Source: Treponema sp. (lineage in GTDB: Bacteria > Spirochaetota > Spirochaetia > Treponematales > Treponemataceae). From it: DNA of 7,138 nt. The notes under the pieces were generated by a model, which did not search any database, was not told the DNA's origin, and saw only the letters and a list, made by a program, of their open reading frames with translations. This document shows, one piece after another, positions 1 through 5,922 of the stretch; within the stretch, counting starts at the first letter, position 1, and each line of letters begins with the position of its first letter. The DNA is taken from contig DMQP01000021.1 in the NCBI GenBank assembly GCA_003455655.1, forward strand, positions 1 through 7,138. The letters are read 5' to 3'. The translations under genes and the position numbers were made by a program.

Positions 1-1182
1 CGTGAAGGTAAACTTAATGACGAACCCTTTAACTTTATGAAAGAGATTCGTCGCCACGGACAAGATGTTGTTTTAACACTTACCATTGACCCAACACTTA
101 CCGAAGAAGACATTGTGCTTATTGCAAAAGATTTGCGTCCCTACGGAAGAGTTCTTTTGCGAGTGAACCATGAGTGCACCGGAACTTGGTTTTGTTTTAC
201 AAAGCGAGCTTCTTTTCAACAACTTGCAGATTTTTATGTTATGGTTTGCAAAGTAATGCATGAACACGCTCCCAATGTAAAAATGATTCTCTGTGCTGGA
301 ATGTGGCAAAAAGAAACAGGTAAAATTGAAATGGAAGATGAATTTCTTGAAGCGTTCAAAGTTACCGACTACTGGTCTTGCGATCAATATCTTTCTTTGC
401 ACTGGGGTTGGCCAGTTGATGTTGCTACAAAAGAAACAAGCTCTTATTCTGCAGAAAATGTTGATGAAGTTTATGACAATGCAAAAAAGACCTTGCACCG
501 TTTGCGTGAAGTTACCGGAATGAACAAACCCTTTGTTATGTCAGAACTGAATGCCGACGGAGATGTTTCTGGTCCTTACGAACAAGCGCTTATGATGCAA
601 CACTTCATGACTCGCCTTCAGCAAGATGAAGAAAAGTGGCTTTCTGCTTTTACCATGTATCAGTTTAGAGACGATGGAAGATTAGGACTTGAAGTTACCG
701 ATCCAAACAATAAAGATGTGGGTATTGAACAACCACTGCTTGCAACTTATCGTGAACAGTTGCACAAATCTTTTTTTAGAGCGAAGATTATTTCACAACA
801 AGCAATTTCTCTTCCGTGTCAGTTGACTTGGACTTCTTCCGAAGATGCAGAAGGAATAGAACTGTCTTTAGACATAACACAAAATCCGCATTATGCAGAA
901 GTGTATTTTCCAGGTCAGCTAAAAGATTTAAATCTTATGATTGAACTAGACGGCTGGTGGTTCTACAAAGCACCGGGAACAAAATGCGTTGACCTTATGT
1001 CTTATTTTTTTGAACATAAAATACAAAATGCTCTTACTTTACCGCTTCGTTTTTTTGCTCCACCTGCAGAGGGAACAAATCCTCAGAATGTAGACGGAAC
1101 ATATAGCGAGCGCTGTGTTACAGAACTGTCAGCTTTGCCTGAAGTTCGCTTAGAATTTGAACCTGTGAAGGTAATAAAATAA
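1..1182 (+). CDS. GH26-like glycoside hydrolase, 5'-truncated
   Basis: The reading frame is open from the first base of the window, so the N-terminus is missing; the first internal ATG is at 37 and 393 residues are visible. The product resembles the TIM-barrel enzymes of glycoside hydrolase family 26 (beta-mannanase type), which cleave plant or microbial polysaccharides by a retaining two-glutamate mechanism. The motif RVNHECTGTWF (Glu codon 172-174) matches the GH26 acid/base site, where His-Glu is followed by Gly-x-Trp-Phe. PFVMSELNADG (Glu codon 544-546) fits the nucleophile at the end of a later strand. DYWSCDQY between them resembles the aromatic substrate-binding strand. From about codon 250 the protein continues into a beta-rich C-terminal part of unknown role. 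A secretion signal cannot be judged because the start is absent. The substrate is not predictable. The gene ends 21 bases before cheB and is probably co-transcribed with it. Family assignment rests on motifs read by eye; another clan GH-A family is possible. Confidence 0.6.
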   Translation, partial: REGKLNDEPFNFMKEIRRHGQDVVLTLTIDPTLTEEDIVLIAKDLRPYGRVLLRVNHECTGTWFCFTKRASFQQLADFYVMVCKVMHEHAPNVKMILCAGMWQKETGKIEMEDEFLEAFKVTDYWSCDQYLSLHWGWPVDVATKETSSYSAENVDEVYDNAKKTLHRLREVTGMNKPFVMSELNADGDVSGPYEQALMMQHFMTRLQQDEEKWLSAFTMYQFRDDGRLGLEVTDPNNKDVGIEQPLLATYREQLHKSFFRAKIISQQAISLPCQLTWTSSEDAEGIELSLDITQNPHYAEVYFPGQLKDLNLMIELDGWWFYKAPGTKCVDLMSYFFEHKIQNALTLPLRFFAPPAEGTNPQNVDGTYSERCVTELSALPEVRLEFEPVKVIK

Positions 1183-1190
1183 ATTTTTAG

Positions 1191-1197
1191 AAAGAGG
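1191..1197 (+). promoter_or_regulatory. Ribosome binding site of cheB
   Basis: AAAGAGG lies 6 bases before the cheB ATG at 1204, a normal Shine-Dalgarno spacing. It supports that start. The 21-base gap between the upstream stop and cheB leaves no room for a separate promoter outside the upstream gene. Confidence 0.7.
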
Positions 1198-1203
1198 TTT
1201 TTC

Positions 1204-2223
1204 ATGAACGACGTAAAAAGGCGAGTCATTATAGCTGATGATTCTGCCATCATCCGCGGATTGCTAGAAAAAATGTTTAAATTGGAGGATGATTTTGATG
1301 TCGTGGGCTCTGTGTCAAACGGCCGCAAAGCTATTGACTGTGCTCGTGAAACAAATCCTGATGTCGTTATTACCGATGTAGACATGCCAGAACTAGATGG
1401 AATTTCTGCAATGAAAATTCTTACTGGAAAAATGTCTATACCTGTTGTTGTTTTTTCAGAAGATGTGTCGCTTCGTCCCCTTGCTATAGAGAACGGAGCT
1501 CTCTTGTTTGAAGCAAAACCAGAGCTTTCTGCTTTTAAGATGGAAAAGTTAAAGCCCTTTGTTGACCGTATTCGTGCAGCGTTAAAAACGGTTCGTCCTA
1601 AAGTAGCAAGTAAAACATCTAAAGACGAATATCCCATGATAAGCAATAAATTCAAAATTATTTGTTTGGGCGCTTCAACAGGCGGACCTACTGCTGTTCA
1701 GACAGTGCTTTCGGGTTTAGGTTCTAACTTTAATCTTCCTATTCTTTACACACAGCATATTGATGTTGATGCAGATATAAAAATGGTCAACTGGTTTAAA
1801 TCGTGTTGCCCCAACATTTCTATGCATCTTGCTCAAGACGGAATGGAAGCTCTTCCTGGTAATGTGTATATGGCACCAGCAGACAAACACTTAATTGTCG
1901 ATCACATTAATTCGGTAGGACGCGCAGTTTTAAAATTAACCAGTGAACCGCCAGAACATTTTTTGCGTCCGGCAGTAAATAAACTGTTTAGAACCTGTGC
2001 TCAGCATTACAAAAAATCATGCCTTGGTGTTCTTATGACTGGAATGGGTCGCGATGGAGCAGAAGGTTGTAAAATGATTTTGGACAACGGCGGATACACT
2101 ATTGTTGAAGATAAATCAACTTGTGCCGTTTTTGGAATGCCCGCAGCTGCAATTGAATTGAACGCCGCATCAGAAGTGTTGCCTCGTACAAAAATTGCAG
2201 ATCGCATCTTGTCTTTGGTTTAG
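1204..2223 (+). CDS. cheB: CheB chemoreceptor methylesterase/deamidase
   Basis: CheB removes methyl groups from glutamates of methyl-accepting chemotaxis proteins (and deamidates glutamines), resetting receptor sensitivity in the cytoplasm; it is activated by phosphorylation from CheA. The 339-residue length and two-domain order are typical. Residues 6-125 form a receiver domain with the acidic pair D12/D13, phosphoacceptor D58 in TDVDMPELDG, S85 at the switch Thr/Ser position, and K105 in AKPE. After a linker of about 20-25 residues (roughly 126-149), the methylesterase domain carries the catalytic triad: S158 in GASTGGP, H185 in YTQHI and D284 in GMGRDGAEG. All active residues are present, so the enzyme should be functional. 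The ATG start has a good ribosome binding site. cheR follows after 12 bases, pairing the demethylating and methylating enzymes in one unit. No cheA, cheW or cheY is present in the window, so signalling partners must be encoded elsewhere. Confidence 0.96.
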   Translation: MNDVKRRVIIADDSAIIRGLLEKMFKLEDDFDVVGSVSNGRKAIDCARETNPDVVITDVDMPELDGISAMKILTGKMSIPVVVFSEDVSLRPLAIENGALLFEAKPELSAFKMEKLKPFVDRIRAALKTVRPKVASKTSKDEYPMISNKFKIICLGASTGGPTAVQTVLSGLGSNFNLPILYTQHIDVDADIKMVNWFKSCCPNISMHLAQDGMEALPGNVYMAPADKHLIVDHINSVGRAVLKLTSEPPEHFLRPAVNKLFRTCAQHYKKSCLGVLMTGMGRDGAEGCKMILDNGGYTIVEDKSTCAVFGMPAAAIELNAASEVLPRTKIADRILSLV

Positions 2224-2224
2224 T

Positions 2225-2228
2225 AGGA
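2225..2228 (+). promoter_or_regulatory. Ribosome binding site deciding the cheR start
   Basis: AGGA sits 7 bases before the ATG at 2236 but only 1 base before the in-frame TTG at 2230. Normal spacing therefore favours the ATG. The site lies directly after the cheB stop codon, which suggests translational coupling of the two genes. Confidence 0.55.
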
Positions 2229-2235
2229 CTTGCCC

Positions 2236-3072
2236 ATGAAAATTACAGATAGCGACTTTGAACAAATTATCAACAGCATAACTGCCTACACAGGAATTAT
2301 TCCTCGCGAAAGTCACAAAACAGGTATTTATGCTTTTCTTGAAAAACGCAGTCAGGAACTAGAAGAAAAAGGCGTAACTTCAAATTATGTAGAATATATT
2401 TCTAAACACAATGACGAAGTAATTAGCATAATCAATTCTTCAACAGTAAACGAAACCTATTTGTTCCGCGAAGAAAAACAGTTTATGTTTTTAAGAGATG
2501 TTGTGTTCCCCGAGTTAAGACACGCACTTCCTCCAATAAGAATTTGGAGTGCAGCAAGTTCTTCTGGAGAAGAAATTTATTCTCTTGCGCTATTAGCAAA
2601 AGCTTGTAGAATTCCTGCTGAATATACCGCAAGTGATATAAACACAGATGTTCTGCAAAAATGTAAGGAAGGAATTTACAAAAAGAATTCTGTTCGAACA
2701 GTAGACGGTGCAAAGTTTCATTATCTTTTGGAACCTTACAAGCAAAAAGACGGAACCTTTCACATGCCTATTGAAATATCTCACTTCGTAAAGACAGAAC
2801 ATATAAATCTTTCTGATTTAGCAAAAGGAATTATTCCCGAAAATCTTCCGAAGCAGCAGCACATTATTTTTATTCGAAACGTATTCATTTATTTTTCGTT
2901 TGAAATGCGTGCAAAAATTTTGGAAGTGCTTGCTCAACATTGTCTTGCTGATGATGGATATTTGTTTGTGTCTATGAATGAAGTTGCTTCTTTGGAAAAC
3001 AGTTGTATTCCGCCGTCACTAAAAAAACGCTCACATGATACGGTGTTCTATTTCCAAAAGAGCAAGGCGTAA
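2236..3072 (+). CDS. cheR: CheR chemoreceptor methyltransferase
   Basis: CheR transfers methyl groups from S-adenosylmethionine to glutamates of chemoreceptors, the counter-reaction to CheB. The 278-residue product has the usual size. Residues 1-65 are the helical N-terminal domain. VNETYLFRE (71-79) matches the conserved NxTxFFRE segment, with R78 aligning with the active-site arginine of enterobacterial CheR. IWSAASSSGEEIYSLA (103-118) is the SAM-binding motif, with Ser in place of the common Cys and Ile in place of the common Pro. ASDIN (132-136) supplies the acidic residue expected to hold the SAM ribose. IRNVFIYF (213-220) is the family hallmark RNVxIYF motif. The TTG at 2230 would add two residues but is too near the ribosome binding site, so ATG 2236 is chosen. 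The last 25 bases overlap the 3' end of the opposing permease gene. Confidence 0.95.
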   Translation: MKITDSDFEQIINSITAYTGIIPRESHKTGIYAFLEKRSQELEEKGVTSNYVEYISKHNDEVISIINSSTVNETYLFREEKQFMFLRDVVFPELRHALPPIRIWSAASSSGEEIYSLALLAKACRIPAEYTASDINTDVLQKCKEGIYKKNSVRTVDGAKFHYLLEPYKQKDGTFHMPIEISHFVKTEHINLSDLAKGIIPENLPKQQHIIFIRNVFIYFSFEMRAKILEVLAQHCLADDGYLFVSMNEVASLENSCIPPSLKKRSHDTVFYFQKSKA

Positions 3073-4172
3073 ACACACAGAATAGAAAGCATAACAAGAT
3101 TGCACACAGTAAAGAGCACAAGATATGTTTTTCCTGATGGAAAGCGAGAGTCGCTTGTTGCTTGTGCATAGAGTTTGTAAGAAATTAAACTTGCAAGCGA
3201 TGCAACTAAAGTTCCTAAACCACCTACATTGACTCCTGCTAAAAGACTTTGTGTATTTTGTGCAAAGGGATAAAGCAATAATGTTGCGGGCACATTACTT
3301 ATAACTTGGCTTGACGCAACTGCTGCAATAAATTCATGACCACTTACCACAGAAGTAAGCATTTGTTTTATGTTGGGTTCTGAACCGATGTTCCCTGTGA
3401 AAATAAAAAAAGCACAGAAGGTAAGCAAAAGCATGTAATCTATATGTAATAGGGCTTTGCGGTTTACAATAAGAAGCACACAAAGTACTGCCAGTGCAGA
3501 CACATATTTTGGAAGAAGGCGTAAAACAGAAAGCAGACACAGTATAAACAAAAGTGCATAAACTATTTCTTTTACTTTTGAACTCTCTGTGCTTTTTAAC
3601 ACTGATGCAACCTGTACTGTTTGTTTGGGAACAAGTAACAAAGCAAGTGTAAGAACCAGTGCACTTATAAGTGTAAAAGGTAAGGGAACAAGAATAAATG
3701 TTTTAAGGTCAACGCCCATCTGTTGGAACAAAAACAAATTCTGAGGGTTTCCCAAAGGTGTTAACATTGAACCACAGTTTGCAGCAATGGTTTGAAGAAT
3801 GACGGTGTACATAACAACATTTCCTGTGGTAACAGGTGCAAGCAGTGCAATGGTAAAGGGAACAAAAGTAAGAAGCGCAACGTCATTAGTAATGAACATG
3901 CTTGTAAAAAAACAGAGGGCAACTAAAATAGCAGAAAGAGAACGCACTGAATGAAAGCGAGCGCACAAAATGTTTCCTAAACGGTCAAAAAGTCCGCAAG
4001 AACGAAAGGCTGCAATAACGCCCATAAGTGCAAATAAAATAAGCAAAGTATTCCAGTCAATGTAAGAAAAATACGCTTTACTGGGAGGAACAAAAAAAGC
4101 ACTTACTACTGCACAAAGAAGCGCAATGCAAAAAACAATTTCTTTTTTTACAAATGCAATCAGACGCTGCAT
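3048..4172 (-). CDS. ArsB/NhaD/SLC13-type membrane permease
   Basis: This 374-residue, very hydrophobic protein belongs to the ion transporter superfamily that includes ArsB, NhaD, CitMHS and SLC13 permeases, which move anions or exchange ions across the inner membrane, usually coupled to Na+ or H+. The two inverted halves each show the expected re-entrant motif. In the first half ITNDVALL (94-101) is followed by NCGSMLTPLGNPQN (132-145). In the second half SSQVISNVPA (287-296) is followed by GVNVGGLGT (313-321). The polar stretch around 183-203 probably links the halves. Roughly ten membrane segments are expected, and the length is at the short end for the superfamily. The substrate cannot be read from sequence. 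The ATG lies 2 bases beyond the TAA of the upstream cyclic nucleotide-binding gene and lacks a clear ribosome binding site, so translation probably depends on coupling. It is the last gene of the leftward cluster. Confidence 0.85.
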   Translation of the reverse strand: MQRLIAFVKKEIVFCIALLCAVVSAFFVPPSKAYFSYIDWNTLLILFALMGVIAAFRSCGLFDRLGNILCARFHSVRSLSAILVALCFFTSMFITNDVALLTFVPFTIALLAPVTTGNVVMYTVILQTIAANCGSMLTPLGNPQNLFLFQQMGVDLKTFILVPLPFTLISALVLTLALLLVPKQTVQVASVLKSTESSKVKEIVYALLFILCLLSVLRLLPKYVSALAVLCVLLIVNRKALLHIDYMLLLTFCAFFIFTGNIGSEPNIKQMLTSVVSGHEFIAAVASSQVISNVPATLLLYPFAQNTQSLLAGVNVGGLGTLVASLASLISYKLYAQATSDSRFPSGKTYLVLFTVCNLVMLSILCVYALLFWK

Positions 4173-4174
4173 GT

Positions 4175-4690
4175 TTACATACCAGATTCTATTTCGCTAA
4201 AGAGTGCTTCGTATAAAGTTGCTTTGTCGCTATTAGTGTCGCGAACTGTTTTTGCCATACTGCGTGCAAGATGAAGAATAACGCGGTAACCCAAAAGAGG
4301 TTCCTTGTCGCAAATTTCAATAAAGTGTTTGCTTGAAAGTACAATACACTTACAGTCGGTTTTTGCTTTTACAGTTGCAGTGCGTGGTTCGTTACTAATA
4401 AGAGCTGTTTCTCCGAAGAAAATGTTTTGTGTGCTGTTTAAGTCTGCTAAAGCAATGCTGTCACCTGCGGGAGTTTTACGACATACATGTACGCTTCCCG
4501 AATACAGAATGTAGAATGAGTCTCCGAATTTTCCTTCTTCGATGATGGTGTCACCTTTTGAAAAAGATTCAAGAGACATGTTTTCGTATACCATCTGCAT
4601 AATGCGGCGGTCATTGGGGTTATCTGCAGAGAAATCTGAAAACAATGGAATGTTGATAAGTTTTGGAAGTACTTCTTCAAATTTATCCAT
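4175..4690 (-). CDS. Stand-alone cyclic nucleotide-binding domain protein
   Basis: This 171-residue protein is essentially one cyclic nucleotide-binding domain of the CAP/PKA-regulatory type, with about 30 leading and 45 trailing helical residues. Residues 38-80 give the typical beta-roll start, including KGDTIIEEG (45-53), followed by FYILYSGSVHV (59-69). The phosphate-binding cassette FGETALISNEPRTATV (92-107) retains G93, E94, R103 and T104, the residues that hold the ribose and cyclic phosphate in known cAMP- or cGMP-binding members. Ligand binding is therefore likely, although the nucleotide is not determinable. There is no helix-turn-helix, so it is not a Crp/Fnr regulator, and no kinase, channel or cyclase domain is attached. 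It probably acts through protein contact in the cytoplasm. It lies 4 bases after the ion channel gene and 2 bases before the permease, so one of these is the most likely partner. The start is supported by a GAGG element. Confidence 0.9.
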   Translation of the reverse strand: MDKFEEVLPKLINIPLFSDFSADNPNDRRIMQMVYENMSLESFSKGDTIIEEGKFGDSFYILYSGSVHVCRKTPAGDSIALADLNSTQNIFFGETALISNEPRTATVKAKTDCKCIVLSSKHFIEICDKEPLLGYRVILHLARSMAKTVRDTNSDKATLYEALFSEIESGM

Positions 4691-4694
4691 GTTG

Positions 4695-5873
4695 CTAACC
4701 TCGTACTATGATTGCTTTAGTGTTCTTTTGAATTATAAAATCATTCGGCGGAGTTAATACTGGTTCATTGCTTTTAAGCGTTTTAACCTTCTTAAGGTTG
4801 TCGACGATTTTTTTAATGTCAGGATTTTTCTGAGCTTCACGCAGTGCATCTTTTCTTCGCTGGTGGAAGTTTCCTGTGTTAAGTAAAAGACCAACGAGCA
4901 CACCGTTTGCGGGATCTGTTTTTTCAATATGAGCTTCGTATTCACCGTAAGTTTTTCCAACAAAGCTTTGGGGAATATCTTCTACTAAAATACCAGTGTC
5001 TGCGTCATCGCTAATAAGTGCACGAATAACATTACTGTAACCCATTCCCGAAGAAGCTGTTGCAAGAAGACTGTGTTCATAATCTTGTGTAAGAATTATT
5101 TCGTCACAGTGAGCTAGTTCAAGATGTTTTTGGAATTTAGCATCAATCAATTCTGCTGCAATGTAAATGCCAGGGTTTATATTCTCCATAGTTAAAACAG
5201 CCAGAACAGTGCGGCTATCAATTTCCAAATCAGAATAGGATTTTGAGCGGTCACAAATAACTAATGCTCTTTCCGCATTTTCTATTTGAGCGCGTTTAAG
5301 TGTAGCTTCGTCAGCAAAGTCTCCTGCAACATAGTTTAGTTCCTTAAAACGAGCCTGCGAACGAATTTGTTCTACTTGTTCTGTTGCATCATTTATAAGA
5401 ACAATCATGTCTGGAGTAATGTCGGGGTTAGAGTTTAAAACACTGTCCAGAATTTTTTCAAAACCGGGGCGCCATCCGCACAGTAAAAAATGTCCTCTCA
5501 TTTTACGCAACTTCCTTAAACCTTTATTTTTTTGCATCTGTAAATCGGTAAAGTAAGACGCAAGTTTACCAGTAACCGCACTAAAGAGCAGCATACCAAA
5601 TACCAGCAGTAAGAGGGCAGACATTCGGCCTGGAACTGATTTAACGCAGTAGTCAAAGTATGCGGCAAAAACCGCAACCAGTGTAAACCAAACGGAATCA
5701 AACATTGTTTCAATGCCACTTTCTGTTTGTGTTTCTGACTGATACACAACAACGGTCGCAATGCCAATGATGATAAAAATAAGAATCCAGATGTATGTAA
5801 AGGGATTTTTTAGAATGTATTTAATGTTCTTCCACAGATGTTTAATTCTGCTTCGGGATTTGTTTTTACTCAT
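4695..5873 (-). CDS. Two-TM RCK-type ion channel, CASTOR/POLLUX-like
   Basis: The 392-residue product has the plan of a ligand-gated ion channel. A Lys/Arg-rich cytoplasmic N-terminus (1-23) precedes TM1 (about 26-44). A pore-loop region (58-82) includes DSVWFTLVAVFAAYFDY and a following PGR, and TM2 spans about 84-107. The soluble part begins with an RCK/TrkA-N Rossmann domain (GHFLLCGWRPGFEKIL from 127, VLIND at 158-162, and VICDR closing the fold). It continues to an RCK-C-like end (ANGVLVGLL, then a charged helical insert, then PPNDFIIQKNTKAIIV). The Cys-Gly-Trp turn at the nucleotide loop is like CASTOR/POLLUX channels. The canonical TxGYGD filter is absent, so potassium selectivity should not be assumed. 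The ATG is the only possible early start because an in-frame TAG lies 12 bases upstream. It is the first gene of a tightly spaced three-gene cluster. Confidence 0.85.
   Translation of the reverse strand: MSKNKSRSRIKHLWKNIKYILKNPFTYIWILIFIIIGIATVVVYQSETQTESGIETMFDSVWFTLVAVFAAYFDYCVKSVPGRMSALLLLVFGMLLFSAVTGKLASYFTDLQMQKNKGLRKLRKMRGHFLLCGWRPGFEKILDSVLNSNPDITPDMIVLINDATEQVEQIRSQARFKELNYVAGDFADEATLKRAQIENAERALVICDRSKSYSDLEIDSRTVLAVLTMENINPGIYIAAELIDAKFQKHLELAHCDEIILTQDYEHSLLATASSGMGYSNVIRALISDDADTGILVEDIPQSFVGKTYGEYEAHIEKTDPANGVLVGLLLNTGNFHQRRKDALREAQKNPDIKKIVDNLKKVKTLKSNEPVLTPPNDFIIQKNTKAIIVRG
4699..4702 (-). promoter_or_regulatory. Ribosome binding site of the cyclic nucleotide-binding gene
   Basis: On the minus strand GAGG stands 8 bases before the ATG at 4690. 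It lies inside the last codons of the channel gene, so ribosomes finishing the channel pass directly over it, consistent with coupled translation. Confidence 0.6.
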
Positions 5874-5884
5874 ACCTTGTTTCT

Positions 5885-5913
5885 ACTATATTACTTTATG
5901 GCAAAAGTAACAA
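5885..5913 (-). promoter_or_regulatory. Candidate sigma-70-type promoter for the channel cluster
   Basis: Reading leftwards, TTGTTA (5913-5908) and TATAGT (5890-5885) are separated by exactly 17 bases and match the consensus at 4 of 6 and 5 of 6 positions. The predicted transcription start, near 5878, leaves only about 5 bases before the channel ATG, so the messenger would be nearly leaderless. The spacer contains a perfect inverted repeat. The call is by eye only. Confidence 0.45.
5891..5910. repeat. Perfect 7-bp inverted repeat within the channel promoter spacer
   Basis: TTACTTT and AAAGTAA are exact reverse complements separated by 6 bases. The element lies between the candidate -10 and -35 boxes, the usual place for a repressor operator. 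It also begins 12 bases after the stop of the upstream tocopherol cyclase-like gene and could fold in that transcript. No run of U follows, so an intrinsic terminator is unlikely. A further pair of 6-base arms, CTTGTT (5876-5881) and AACAAG (5909-5914), flanks or overlaps it. Confidence 0.6.
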
Positions 5914-5922
5914 GATGCGAAA

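Noticed and set aside
1083..1655. Long minus-strand open frame of 190 codons opposite the hydrolase end and cheB
   Set aside because: It is antisense to well-conserved receiver-domain codons, has a Ser/Thr-rich composition typical of a shadow frame, and shows no recognisable motif.
2230..2235. TTG at 2230 as cheR start
   Set aside because: The AGGA element is only 1 base away from TTG but 7 bases from the ATG at 2236, so the ATG is preferred.
3021..3027. Run of seven T on the minus strand beyond the permease stop as an intrinsic terminator
   Set aside because: No stable GC-rich hairpin can be drawn directly before it; only three-pair stems with a 2-base loop were found.
3046..3087. TTCTATT / AATAGAA inverted pair across the cheR-permease junction as a bidirectional terminator
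   Set aside because: The stem is 7 AT-rich pairs with a 28-base loop and no adjacent T-run on either strand, so it is probably chance.
4175..4690. Crp/Fnr-type transcription factor
   Set aside because: The chain ends about 65 residues after the phosphate-binding cassette and carries no helix-turn-helix, so DNA binding is not supported.
4695..5873. Ordinary potassium channel of the Kch/MthK type
   Set aside because: The overall plan fits, but the TxGYGD filter is absent, so a potassium-specific name is not justified.
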